Of a DNA stretch of 64,000 nt, positions 51,926 through 60,874 are shown piece by piece; the stretch's first letter is position 1, and the number at the start of each line of letters is the position of its first letter. This stretch comes from Candidatus Berkiella cookevillensis. GTDB lineage: Bacteria; Pseudomonadota; Gammaproteobacteria; Berkiellales; Berkiellaceae. The stretch is taken from the NCBI RefSeq assembly GCF_001431315.2, contig NZ_LKHV02000001.1, forward strand, positions 1,302,001-1,366,000, read 5' to 3'. Position numbers and translations under genes: made by a program. Under the pieces are notes generated by a model. It searched no databases. It was not told the DNA's origin and was given only the letters and a program-made list of their open reading frames with translations.

Positions 51926-53128
51926 TTACTCTCGAAGTGTTAAACCTTGTGCGCTGGTATGTAAGTCGTTTTTAGCAATATGAACATATATCATCGTCGT
52001 AGAGATGTCCGCATGTCCCATAAGCGCTTTGACTTTTTCAATAGGACAGCCTGATTTAACAAGATAGGTGCCATAGGAATGTCTTAGCCAATGTGCAGAG
52101 GCTTTTCTGAGACGAGAAGCTCGATGTAAGTATTTATGACTTTCATTGATATCTTGAGCTGCCATTCGTTCGTATTTTAGTGCTGCTAATTCAAAAGCCC
52201 ATTTTAAAATTTGATCAATACGTCGTCTTTGTACGGGTGTACTATGATCTAATGCAGGTATAAGGGGCGTTTTTTCTTCAAAACCAGGAAGGGGGGTAAA
52301 GCAATCAATGGCGACACGAAATTTTGATAAAATATCTAGATATTCATCAACAACAACGATGTTTCTTGGTTTTTCACCTTTACCAATTACTTTTAAATAC
52401 CATTGGTTCTCAATCAGCGTAAAATTTCCCATCACATGATTGCTGAGTTCTGCTAAGCGTAAGCCTGTATAAAATAAGGTTAGAATAATGTATTTTGCTC
52501 TGAGTACATGTAGAGTTTTAGTTTTATCTGTTTCACAATAGTTGTCTAATGCTTCAAGCGTTGTATTGATCTCTTCCTTTTCGAGCCAACGTTCCATGCT
52601 TTGAGTAAAACCACGTTGCTTTCTACGTTTGTTAACAGAAAGGGGGTTGCCGTTTAAATATTGTGTTTGAACAAGGTAATTAAAAAAGCAATCCAGGATA
52701 CTCATGGATTTTTTGATACTAGAAGGGGAGAGTCCATCCCCAAAAGCACGCCATTCTGTATTAATTTCCCCATTTTTTTTTGTTTTAGATCGCTTGTTAC
52801 CGCACCAGATATGTTTGGGAGTAGGGTGCTCTAGAAAATTCCTATAGGCTACTAGATCATCATAACTCAGATCTGAAATAGTGACTTTTTGAATATGACT
52901 ACACCACAAGATGAGTCTTTCTAATTCTTTGAGATAGCTTTGGTACGTTAATTTTGAAGACTGATAGCCAATCAGAAATGATTTAATGGCTTCTGCATCA
53001 TTACCGGCCTTAATCATGTTGGCACCATCTTTAAGATTATAGCCTGGTGTCTTTGAAAGCCGTTGATTCAGTTCTCTAAAATCACTCGATTCATTACTGA
53101 GAAAGATTGGTTTAATGAAATCTTGCAC
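51926..53128 (-). CDS. Tyrosine recombinase / phage-type integrase
   Basis: A 400-residue site-specific recombinase. N-terminal SAM-like DNA-binding domain (about residues 55-130, SYLKELERLILWCSHIQKVT) with a Lys-rich insertion (CGNKRSKTKKNG), then the catalytic domain with all active residues: Arg in TGLRLAEL, Lys in IGKGEKPRN, His-x-x-Arg in SAHWLRHSYGTYLV, His in ALMGHADISTT and the nucleophile Tyr in TMIYVHI. Starts at GTG 53128. It is longer than XerC/D and not in their context, so it looks like a mobile-element or plasmid-type integrase. No attachment site or tRNA is visible beside it. Confidence 0.88.
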   Translation of the reverse strand: MQDFIKPIFLSNESSDFRELNQRLSKTPGYNLKDGANMIKAGNDAEAIKSFLIGYQSSKLTYQSYLKELERLILWCSHIQKVTISDLSYDDLVAYRNFLEHPTPKHIWCGNKRSKTKKNGEINTEWRAFGDGLSPSSIKKSMSILDCFFNYLVQTQYLNGNPLSVNKRRKQRGFTQSMERWLEKEEINTTLEALDNYCETDKTKTLHVLRAKYIILTLFYTGLRLAELSNHVMGNFTLIENQWYLKVIGKGEKPRNIVVVDEYLDILSKFRVAIDCFTPLPGFEEKTPLIPALDHSTPVQRRRIDQILKWAFELAALKYERMAAQDINESHKYLHRASRLRKASAHWLRHSYGTYLVKSGCPIEKVKALMGHADISTTMIYVHIAKNDLHTSAQGLTLRE

Positions 53129-53240
53129 AAATTATACCATTATCAATTAGGGTTAATATTTAATGCCTATATCTTAGCTTAAAAAATAAGATATCATAGT
53201 CCTCGTATATGGCGTTTAGGATAGATAAAAGAGAAAGATA

Positions 53241-53720
53241 ATGAAAGTTATTTTAGTCCGACATGGCGAAGCCGTTGAAGGGGCAGTAGATGCATTGCGA
53301 CATTTGACTGAACATGGTGAAGAGCAAATACAAACAATTGCTGATTATTTATCAAAAAATGCAATCTCATTTTCAAAATGCTATTACAGTGGGCGTGAAC
53401 GTACAAAGCAAACAGCCAAGATTATTTGTGAGCAGATTTCTCCGCATACTAAGCTTGAAATATTGACCTTGCTTGAACCCAATGCTAATCCTCAAGCACT
53501 CATTAACCGATTGAGCCATTTTAATGAAGATATATTGTTGGTGGGACACTTACCACATGTTCAAGATTTTGTATCTGAGCTATTAAGTCAAAACGAAATG
53601 CGAGACCTGAATAAGATTATTTTTCACCCAGGCAGCATGCTCATCTTATCGACAGAAGATCATGTGAACTGGCATATTGAGCATTATCTCAATCCCGATG
53701 AAACAGCTTCTATGATTTAA
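53241..53720 (+). CDS. sixA: SixA-type phosphohistidine phosphatase
   Basis: A 159-residue histidine phosphatase of the small SixA type, which dephosphorylates His-containing phosphotransfer domains. It has VILVRHGEAVEG (nucleophile His8), RHLTEHGEEQIQTIADYL, the YYSGRERTKQTAKII arginine motif and the second histidine in LLVGHLPHVQDF. All catalytic residues are intact, unlike the exported family member at 34970. The 3' end overlaps the convergent def gene by four bases. Confidence 0.88.
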   Translation: MKVILVRHGEAVEGAVDALRHLTEHGEEQIQTIADYLSKNAISFSKCYYSGRERTKQTAKIICEQISPHTKLEILTLLEPNANPQALINRLSHFNEDILLVGHLPHVQDFVSELLSQNEMRDLNKIIFHPGSMLILSTEDHVNWHIEHYLNPDETASMI

Positions 53721-54259
53721 AGATCGTTTTTGGGTATTGGATTTTTTTCGAGTCGTTTGGCTTTTTTAATTTTGTTCAGTAAACGATCTTTTTTGAGCTT
53801 TGGAACCCTGTCTAAATATGTAAATCCATTTAAATGATCAATTTCATGTTGTAAGCACTTTGCAAAATAGCCATCAGCCTGGATCTCAATGGCTTTTCCA
53901 TATCTGTCTTGTGCACGAACAAGCACACGCTCTGCACGCTTTACCTTTTCATGAACATGGCGTGGAAAAACGGACATGCAACCTTCACTTTCATGTTGCT
54001 CTCCGCTGTATTCAATGATCTCTGGATTCACTAAGCAAAGAGGATTGTCTTTGTTTGCGGAATAATCAATAACAGTAATCGCCCAGGCGGGATTTAAATC
54101 TAGCTGAGTAGCGGCAAGTGCAGCACAATCTGCCGTACCATAGTGGGTTTCAAACATGTCATCAATTACTTTTTGGAGCGAAGGACCAAAATCTTCAACC
54201 CTGATCGCAATTCGTTTCAATCTTGGATCAGGGTATTGTAGTATTTTTAGCATTGCCAT
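53717..54259 (-). CDS. def: Peptide deformylase
   Basis: Metalloenzyme that removes the formyl group from nascent proteins. The three motifs are present: CAALAATQLDL (motif 1, with Ala in place of the first Gly), EGCMSVF (metal-ligand Cys) and CLQHEIDHLNGFTYLDRV (HExxH-type ligands). About 180 residues, ending in a basic tail (LLNKIKKAKRLEKNP). Start chosen at ATG 54259 (MAMLKILQYPDPRLK); the frame opens 12 bases earlier. It is not next to fmt, so it may be one of two def genes in the genome. Confidence 0.92.
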   Translation of the reverse strand: MAMLKILQYPDPRLKRIAIRVEDFGPSLQKVIDDMFETHYGTADCAALAATQLDLNPAWAITVIDYSANKDNPLCLVNPEIIEYSGEQHESEGCMSVFPRHVHEKVKRAERVLVRAQDRYGKAIEIQADGYFAKCLQHEIDHLNGFTYLDRVPKLKKDRLLNKIKKAKRLEKNPIPKNDL

Positions 54260-54273
54260 AATGCAGCTCAAAT

Positions 54274-55218
54274 TTAGTTTAATGATTTATTATAATGCAT
54301 TTCTTTTCTGCTTGCAGCACTATCATTTTGTTGGTTGGCTACAGAATTTTTTGTACTTCTTTCTTTTAAAGCTTGGAATAAAGCTGAATAATGATTGTTT
54401 GAGCTCCAAACATACCAGCCATCTGATGTATTGTCTTCAACTGCTTTGAGTTGTGCTCGAATATAATCAACGCGCTGTGCATGAGACATCTTATATTTGT
54501 AATTGGATGCTTCTATGTAAGGGCGCAATTTAAATGGTAGATTATGATTCATCTGTTTTTTCATTGCTTTTAATGATTTATCGATTGTTTCATAAGGTCT
54601 ATCTGAATGATAGCGTGCGGGAGCATAATGTGATGGATAAACCATAGGACATACAACATCAATTGCATTTGCAAATAGTTTAATATTGTGGCCTATTCTG
54701 GGAGAGGGTTTAAAGCTTGCTTCACCAAATACATCAATTTGTAACGGGATGTTTCTTTGTGAAACTTTTTGTTTAAACCATTCTATTACATTTAAAATGT
54801 CTTCAGCATTTTCATGAGATGGCTTTCTTTTCGTGTTATATCGAATATAATCAAGCTGAATTTCATCTGCTCCGTATTTAATCGCTGCATCAACCAGTTT
54901 ATATCTCTCTTCCCAATGTTTTTTTGAGCGCACTTGTTGTACATCGCCACCGTCAGGAAATACAACAATTCTTGCAACGTATTTTATCCCATTACTTTTT
55001 ATGAGATTAATGTTTTTCTGATAATTTTTAGTGATTTTATTTAAATCTACGACAAAGGTATTGATGCCTGTCATTTTTGACTGTTCAATAAGCTCATTTA
55101 ATAATTTAGGTTTTTCCAACGTTGAATGATTGATATAGATTCCTCGTTGAGCCGCAAACACATTGGTTTGTATGAACAAAAGCAGAAAGAAAGAAGCTGT
55201 TAAGATTTTCATAGGCAT
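54274..55218 (-). CDS. Exported putative glycoside hydrolase (DUF4015 family)
   Basis: A 314-residue protein with a signal peptide (ILTASFFLLLFIQTNVFA, cleavage near FAA). The body is a TIM-barrel of the DUF4015/GH13-like putative hydrolase family: RGIYINHSTLEKPK, INTFVVDLNK, VARIVVFPDG, the DEIQLDYIRYNTKRKP strand with conserved acidic residues, LQIDVFGEAS, VVCPMVYPSHYAP, LRPYIEAS and DGWYVWSSNNHY. Substrate unknown. Located 2 bases from the def frame, same strand, so possibly co-transcribed. The tail is Ser/Asn-rich. Confidence 0.82.
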   Translation of the reverse strand: MPMKILTASFFLLLFIQTNVFAAQRGIYINHSTLEKPKLLNELIEQSKMTGINTFVVDLNKITKNYQKNINLIKSNGIKYVARIVVFPDGGDVQQVRSKKHWEERYKLVDAAIKYGADEIQLDYIRYNTKRKPSHENAEDILNVIEWFKQKVSQRNIPLQIDVFGEASFKPSPRIGHNIKLFANAIDVVCPMVYPSHYAPARYHSDRPYETIDKSLKAMKKQMNHNLPFKLRPYIEASNYKYKMSHAQRVDYIRAQLKAVEDNTSDGWYVWSSNNHYSALFQALKERSTKNSVANQQNDSAASRKEMHYNKSLN

Positions 55219-55359
55219 AACTCACATAAACGACCTAGTCAATTTTTCGGCACTTGAGCAAATTGGTTTAATAAAATTTGACTGGGCTGTGTATGGGGGC
55301 AGTGGTTAATTTTTAAAAGAGGTGCTATAAAGAATTAATTACTTGTCAAGGGGGTGATG

Positions 55360-56025
55360 ATGCCCAAGAATAAAAATTTTAAAAAAAACAGGGTTTTATT
55401 TGATTCTGCTGTAATAGACACAGAAGAATTTGATCCTGAAACCAAAGAAAAAATACATACAATTGTTATAGATTCCAATCATTCTGCGCATCAAATATTG
55501 AAAATAGTGAATGAAACAAAAAAAATAGGTGAAGATACAAGGAAGCGTCTTGATCAACAGGGCGAGCAGATTGGGGTTATTGATCGTGATGTGCAAGAGC
55601 TGGATTATCAAGCTAAAAAAAATAAGCGGACAGTCAAAGGCATTAACAGCGTTTGGTGGGCGATTGTACATTTTTTTACACCCAAATGTTTAAAGCCACA
55701 AAAACCAAATTTTGATGATGCTGTTGTTGAGGAGGATGAGAAGAAAAATTTGGCAGAAATATCTGATTTTTTTACAGAAAATACTGGAACAGTTACTATT
55801 TTATTTGATGAAAGAACAAAGTCTGTAGCAGATGACACAAGTAAAGTATTGTCAGAGGCAAATACAGCTATGCATGATTTAGAATTTCTTTCTATGGGAA
55901 TGAATAAGAAACTACGAAAACAAAATAAAGCTCTAGATAAGATTGCTGACAAAACAGATGATATAAATGACAATCTGAGAAAAACCAGCAAATACGCTCG
56001 TTCTTATTTAGGCGAACCAAAATAG
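55360..56025 (+). CDS. SNAP-25-like Qbc-SNARE mimic
   Basis: A 221-residue protein (from ATG 55360; GTG/ATG codons just upstream are in frame) with two SNARE-type heptad motifs joined by a linker, the plan of eukaryotic SNAP-25. Motif 1 (about 43-94) includes LKIVNETKKIGEDTRKRLDQ then QGEQIGVIDRDVQEL; SNAP-25 has LDEQGEQLERIEEGM at the same place, and Gln67 falls on the zero layer. Motif 2 (about 163-216) includes LEFLSMGMNKKLRKQNKALD and ends YARSYLG; SNAP-25 has MGNEIDTQNRQIDRI, so Gln188 is the second zero-layer residue. The linker has one cysteine (Cys110, FFTPKC). No signal peptide or transmembrane segment. Confidence 0.8.
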   Translation: MPKNKNFKKNRVLFDSAVIDTEEFDPETKEKIHTIVIDSNHSAHQILKIVNETKKIGEDTRKRLDQQGEQIGVIDRDVQELDYQAKKNKRTVKGINSVWWAIVHFFTPKCLKPQKPNFDDAVVEEDEKKNLAEISDFFTENTGTVTILFDERTKSVADDTSKVLSEANTAMHDLEFLSMGMNKKLRKQNKALDKIADKTDDINDNLRKTSKYARSYLGEPK

Positions 56026-56090
56026 TTATATTTTTTAATTATAATTTATACGCACTATAAATAATTTTTCGAATAAAAAGGATCTTTGCT

Positions 56091-58664
56091 TTGTCTAAAC
56101 TCATATCACTCATTGAAAATAAAGAATATAAATCAGCAGAGCAATATATTAAAAAACAAAAATACATACGTTGGAACGATCATTTAAATCAAGATGGAAA
56201 ATCGGCACTTCATTTAGTTGCAATGACAGGCCCACTTAGTTTGCTTCAATTAATGATTGCAAGAGGATGTCCTTGGGATATGATGGATAATCATGGATTT
56301 ACGCCGATTCATTATGCAAGGAAGGCAAATCAAGTTGATATTTTTCTTGAGCTAAATGAAATGTATAAAATAGTAGGAATAGAATTGCCAAGCGAATTTA
56401 TTTCCGATATTCAAAGCCTTTATTATCCAAAGCGTAAATTTTCTGTTCTTGATAGATTGGGCAGAAAGTCAATACCACAAGATATTTCTATTACAAATGA
56501 ACCTGTCCCCGTAATATATGCAGGTAGTAGCTCAAGCAGAGACGCTTACTTAGAAAGTCCTATTTCTGATGGGACCGTTGATCAAAAAATTCCTATATTA
56601 CATACACCTCGTAATTTAATAGCGCAATTAGAAGATTGTTATAATGTTCCTGATGCTTTACCACATTATGAACTTGAGTCAGAGCTTGATTGTTACAACA
56701 GATATCAAATGCTTTTCAAAAAAATGCATTCTGAATATATTAAAGCAAAGAATAATTTAGAGTTATCGCTATTTGAAGCAGGGCTTACCATTGTTGATAG
56801 ATTAGAAAAACCAAATGAAAACAATAAACATGCTATAAAAAAAATCAGAAGAAAATTAAAGAATATTGATGAAATGTTTATTCCAGTTGACAGTGAAGAA
56901 AAAAAACATCCATCAGAACATAAACATCAGAAATCTAAAAGAAAAGCAAGAGTCAAAAAAGATAAACCAGCAAGTATGCTAAAAAATAATATAAGACAGT
57001 TATTTGTTTCTTCTTCCGTCAGCGATAGCGTTTTAACAAGGCTTCGACCCGAGGATATTCGCTATCTAGCGATTTCTTTTTTTCATAATTATGAGCCTAT
57101 TGCTATCTTAAAAGAGATAATAAGTGCATGGTATTGGATGCCAAACAAAATGAAACCCGCTAGCATTTATTTTGTTATGCAGCTTATAAATGCCGATAAT
57201 TCAATTTTACATATTGGCACAAAGCCATTTAAAGAAGTATTTGATTTGTTTTTATCTCAACTTGAAAGCGATATACCAGCTATTTCCAGATGTGGGCTTG
57301 ACTTAAGAATATTTTCAAGGTTTTTACTCTCAAGAGCAATGCCTATGTGTGATGATATAGTGTTGCAGCAAGCTATGATAGATACAAAGAATCTATCAGA
57401 AATATTCCCGACAGACGTTAGTCATTATGTAGATATTGTAGAAAATATTGCAGAGGATTTATTGGGCTATCATATTTGGAACAGTTTTCAATTAGGTAGA
57501 AATTTATTGACATCAAGAGGTTGGGATCTTTTTGTTAATTCTTTTAATAAACTATCACATATGGTTGCATTTCAGCTCTTAACATCAAATTCGGACAGAC
57601 ATAGAGAACAGATTGCCAGATTATATTTAGATGTAGCTGATAAACTTGTCAAAAAAAATGAATTTCATTTTTCGCATGCAATTTTTTCTGCATTTAGTAA
57701 AAGCAGTATTTTCCGCTTAAAGCAGTTTGATGCGTTTTTATCTCAAGATGCAGTCTATATAAGACTTAATGAATTATTTGAAATAAGTAAAAATTTTAAA
57801 AATTACAGAGAGCGCATTAAAGAAACAGGTGGGTTACCTTATTGGGGATTATTAAGCAATGATTTTATTCACTTGGCTGAGTTGGAAGTAAATTTTAATT
57901 ATTATTTATTTGAAGGAAAAACATATTCAATTGTGCATGATACACAGAATAAATTTATAGGCACACCTTTGCATTTTTATACAAATATTGTGACTAGTAT
58001 TTTGCAAACAAATATTGATGAAGAGCTCTTAAATAGCCTGTCATGTGAAATTCTGCCTAGAACACTTTATTTAAATGATAATTTATTGGTTGAAGAGCTA
58101 ATTAAAAACTTGCAGTGTAGAGAGAGGCATAAATTAGGTTTAGCTATTTATGATTCTGAGCTAAAATTAGCTTCAGGCTTGGCTGCGTTTGATAGTATTT
58201 ATGCCTATGTTTGTCAGCAATTAGCTGATAAAATATTTAGCTATGAGTCTTGTAAAAATATTATGAGTTTAGCGGTTAACCTTATTCAAGATGATGCCTT
58301 AAAAATAAATATGCTTCCATATTTATTAGGGCTGATGGATATTAATTCGGTTCCACCAAGCCCAGTAACTTTAGATATCGGCGCCTCATCTGAAAGTTCA
58401 GCTAAGCTATTATCTAGAGAAATTAGTCAAGTAAAAAGAAGGAAAAAAGAAGAGCTGGCTTCATTATCTCATGATAGGTTTTCTCTAACTCTCGATGCGG
58501 TGTTAACACCTAGAATAATTTTTTCTAGAACAAATACCGTATATCAGGACAATGATAAATCAGATGACGTTGTCAACTCCGGAAATCTGCATTCTGCTCA
58601 AGCAATAGCTTCTGATATTAGCAATGAAATACGATTGCGTAATCTTAGAAGAGAAAAAATGTAA
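56091..58664 (+). CDS. Ankyrin-RasGEF (CDC25-type) protein, candidate effector
   Basis: An 857-residue protein. About residues 35-95 form two ankyrin repeats (DGKSALHLVAMTGPLSLLQL, HGFTPIHYARKANQVDIFLE). About 310-380 could be the REM domain that precedes RasGEFs. About 450-690 is a CDC25 domain: FNKLSHMVAFQLLTS, IARLYLDVADKLVKKNEFHF, SHAIFSAFSKSSIFRLKQ, then GLPYWGLLSNDFIHLAELE, which follow the RasGEF pattern NFxxxxAIxSGLxxxxIxRLK and PYLGxxLxDL. A basic linker lies at 280-305. The C-terminus is disordered and basic. It should promote GDP release on a host Ras/Rab/Arf-like GTPase. TTG 56091 follows AAAAGGA. Confidence 0.78.
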   Translation: MSKLISLIENKEYKSAEQYIKKQKYIRWNDHLNQDGKSALHLVAMTGPLSLLQLMIARGCPWDMMDNHGFTPIHYARKANQVDIFLELNEMYKIVGIELPSEFISDIQSLYYPKRKFSVLDRLGRKSIPQDISITNEPVPVIYAGSSSSRDAYLESPISDGTVDQKIPILHTPRNLIAQLEDCYNVPDALPHYELESELDCYNRYQMLFKKMHSEYIKAKNNLELSLFEAGLTIVDRLEKPNENNKHAIKKIRRKLKNIDEMFIPVDSEEKKHPSEHKHQKSKRKARVKKDKPASMLKNNIRQLFVSSSVSDSVLTRLRPEDIRYLAISFFHNYEPIAILKEIISAWYWMPNKMKPASIYFVMQLINADNSILHIGTKPFKEVFDLFLSQLESDIPAISRCGLDLRIFSRFLLSRAMPMCDDIVLQQAMIDTKNLSEIFPTDVSHYVDIVENIAEDLLGYHIWNSFQLGRNLLTSRGWDLFVNSFNKLSHMVAFQLLTSNSDRHREQIARLYLDVADKLVKKNEFHFSHAIFSAFSKSSIFRLKQFDAFLSQDAVYIRLNELFEISKNFKNYRERIKETGGLPYWGLLSNDFIHLAELEVNFNYYLFEGKTYSIVHDTQNKFIGTPLHFYTNIVTSILQTNIDEELLNSLSCEILPRTLYLNDNLLVEELIKNLQCRERHKLGLAIYDSELKLASGLAAFDSIYAYVCQQLADKIFSYESCKNIMSLAVNLIQDDALKINMLPYLLGLMDINSVPPSPVTLDIGASSESSAKLLSREISQVKRRKKEELASLSHDRFSLTLDAVLTPRIIFSRTNTVYQDNDKSDDVVNSGNLHSAQAIASDISNEIRLRNLRREKM

Positions 58665-58676
58665 TTATTTTTAAGC

Positions 58677-59552
58677 GTGAGCAGTTATAAAAAATATGGA
58701 TGTGTAAAAAATATGTTAAAACAGTCAATGCTCGATTTATGTTTGCTTGCCAAAATGAGCTTTGGGCGTAGAGCCATTAATCCAGGACAATTATATGATG
58801 GTGTGCGCTATGAGAATTTTCTAAACGCACAGAAACGTTTTTTTAATTTAGGTTATTGGTCTAAAAATATTGATTATGATCAAGCATGTGAGAAACTTGC
58901 ACTTAAATTGTCTGAGCATGCGCAATTGACCTCAATGCAGACCGTATTATCTGCAGGGTGTGGCTTTGGTGAAGAATGCGCCTTGTGGAAAGAGAAGTAT
59001 GATTTAAATAAAATCGTAGGTATTAATTTATCAAGTGTGCAGCTTGGCGTTGCTAATACACAATTTTCAAATTTAGAGCAAAATTTTATTAAGGCAAATG
59101 TAACAAGAATGCCATTTTCTGCACACAGTTTTGACAGAGTATTAGCACTTGAATCCGCTATGCATTTTGATACAAAACTTAATTTTATGAAGGAATCTTA
59201 TCGTGTTTTAAGGCCGGGTGGTGCTATAGCGATAGCAGATATTGTTTTGCATGATTCTCCGCTTAGTTTTTATTGGAAGTATGCCTTAAAGTATTTAGAA
59301 AGAGTAGGGCATTGTCCAGAGGGGAATATTGGCCCCTTAAAAAATTATGCAAGCCATTTAGAGAGTGTTGGCTTCAAAGATATTGAAATAGAAGACATTT
59401 CAAAGCGAGTCTTTACTGGACTTTTTAGTTATTTAAAGCAGAAAAACGTAAAAAAGAAATTAAATGTTTTACCCTCTGTAAAACTCATTGCTGCAATATG
59501 TGCTCATAAAGGTTTTCCTTTCAAATATATCCTTGTTCGCGCCACCAAATAA
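58677..59552 (+). CDS. Class I SAM-dependent methyltransferase
   Basis: A 291-residue protein with a Rossmann-like methyltransferase domain. The SAM motif I is VLSAGCGFGEECAL, followed by KIVGINLSSVQLGVAN (motif II region), ANVTRMPFSAHSFDRVLALESAMHF and VLRPGGAIAIADIV (post I and motif III). The layout resembles enzymes that methylate small molecules or lipids. The acceptor is unknown. GTG 58677 lies 12 bases after the RasGEF stop, so it is probably translated from the same mRNA; ATG 58713 is a possible later start. The first 40 residues (SMLDLCLLAKMSFGRRAI) look like a membrane-associating helix. Confidence 0.78.
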   Translation: MSSYKKYGCVKNMLKQSMLDLCLLAKMSFGRRAINPGQLYDGVRYENFLNAQKRFFNLGYWSKNIDYDQACEKLALKLSEHAQLTSMQTVLSAGCGFGEECALWKEKYDLNKIVGINLSSVQLGVANTQFSNLEQNFIKANVTRMPFSAHSFDRVLALESAMHFDTKLNFMKESYRVLRPGGAIAIADIVLHDSPLSFYWKYALKYLERVGHCPEGNIGPLKNYASHLESVGFKDIEIEDISKRVFTGLFSYLKQKNVKKKLNVLPSVKLIAAICAHKGFPFKYILVRATK

Positions 59553-59571
59553 CCTTCCCATATTTTTATTC

Positions 59572-60818
59572 AGGACAGCCACATTAAGTTGATGCACCCA
59601 AATTTTTTGCGCTAGAATTCCTTTCAGTAATAGGGATATTTTTTAAGTTATGACTTTAGCTCGCTCAGAACAAATTGATTTGAATGCCACGCCGTATTAT
59701 CACGTCATGAATCGATGTGTTCGCCGCAGCTTTTTGTGTGGTTTTGATAAACTAACACAGAAAGATTATTCGCATCGTAAAGCATGGATTGTCGATCGAT
59801 TAAAATATCTAGCAGATATCTTTGCTATCAAAATCTGTGCCTATGCCATCATGAGCAATCATTATCATGTGGTTTTATATGTAGAAGATAAAGTGGCTGA
59901 GAATTGGTCAGAAGCAGAAATCATCCGTCGTTGGGCAGCTATTTTCCCCAAAGATGCCGAAAAAAATAAACATTTAAAGCAAAAAATTCAACTTTGGAAA
60001 GAGCGTTTGACAAGTATCAGCTGGTTTATGCGTTGCTTAAATGAACGAATCGCATGCGATGCAAACAAAGAGGATGATACTGCAGGTCGCTTTTGGGAAG
60101 GGCGTTTTAAATCCCAAGCCTTGTTAGATGAGGGTGCATTATTAAGCGCAATGGTTTATGTTGATTTAAATCCAGTCAGAGCTGGGATTACAGAAACGCC
60201 TGAAGAATCAGAATTTACTTCCATTTATGAACGCATTCAGCATATTTTTAAGCAATTAAAGGTCAATAAGCCAACATCCATTAAACAGCTTAAGCGTGAA
60301 AAAGCCGATATATACAACAATCTTGTACAACCCAAGTTCTTAGTGCCTTTTTCAAACGTCTCAGAACATCGTTCACATGTCATTGATTTTAAACTTGTCG
60401 ATTATTTAGAACTTGTTGATTACACAGGACGAATGATTCGTGATGATAAAGAAGCAGGTTCTATTCCAGAATACCTAGCACCTATTCTAAGCAGACTACA
60501 ATTTGAACCTAAAAATTGGATATCTTTAGTTAAAAATTTAGGCAAAAGCTTTGCTCATGCAGTGGGATGTGAGATTTTACTGCTTAATTTTGCTAAAGAA
60601 AGTCGAAAAGGCTTAAAAGGCATTACTCAGGCAAAGAAATTATATTCAAATACACACGTCGCTTAATTCAATATCTCATCGGTTAATCATTTCTTAAATT
60701 ATTCATAGCCAGCATTATCAATTTTTATACTTTTATTGTATAAAAAATTTAATTGTGACTGTATTGTACATTCTTTGTAGCTGATCTGTATTTCTTTCTC
60801 AAAGTTTATGGCTGTCCT
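59572..60818 (+). mobile_element. RAYT-type single-gene element with inverted ends
   Basis: The transposase gene is bounded by AGGACAGCCA (59572-59581) and TGGCTGTCCT (60809-60818), a perfect 10-bp inverted pair, giving a unit of 1247 bases. No direct repeat flanks it, as expected for Y1/HUH enzymes, which do not duplicate the target. Confidence 0.65.
59650..60666 (+). CDS. REP-associated tyrosine transposase (Y1/HUH, TnpA_REP family)
   Basis: A 338-residue single-strand DNA transposase of the IS200-like group. Hallmarks: TPYYHVMNRCVRRSFLCG near the start, the HUH motif SNHYHVVLYVED (His71, His73), WFMRCLNERIACDAN, GRFWEGRFKSQALL, and MVYVDLNPVRAGI, which holds the likely catalytic Tyr. All active residues seem intact. 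The C-terminal 120 residues are an extra domain of the long RAYT subgroup. The many palindromic repeats in this window are the kind of substrate RAYTs act on, but none shares its ends. Confidence 0.85.
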   Translation: MTLARSEQIDLNATPYYHVMNRCVRRSFLCGFDKLTQKDYSHRKAWIVDRLKYLADIFAIKICAYAIMSNHYHVVLYVEDKVAENWSEAEIIRRWAAIFPKDAEKNKHLKQKIQLWKERLTSISWFMRCLNERIACDANKEDDTAGRFWEGRFKSQALLDEGALLSAMVYVDLNPVRAGITETPEESEFTSIYERIQHIFKQLKVNKPTSIKQLKREKADIYNNLVQPKFLVPFSNVSEHRSHVIDFKLVDYLELVDYTGRMIRDDKEAGSIPEYLAPILSRLQFEPKNWISLVKNLGKSFAHAVGCEILLLNFAKESRKGLKGITQAKKLYSNTHVA

Positions 60819-60874
60819 ATAAAATACTCTATAAAATATATGGATGCTAAATGAGAGATGGAAAAAGAGGGGGG

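Noticed and set aside
51816-53240. Integrase attachment site or flanking tRNA
   Set aside because: No tRNA-like sequence or matching direct repeats were found around the recombinase gene.
55608-55991. 127-codon frame antisense to the SNARE mimic
   Set aside because: Shadow of the coding strand; composition (Ser/Phe-rich) is that expected opposite a Lys/Glu-rich coiled-coil gene.
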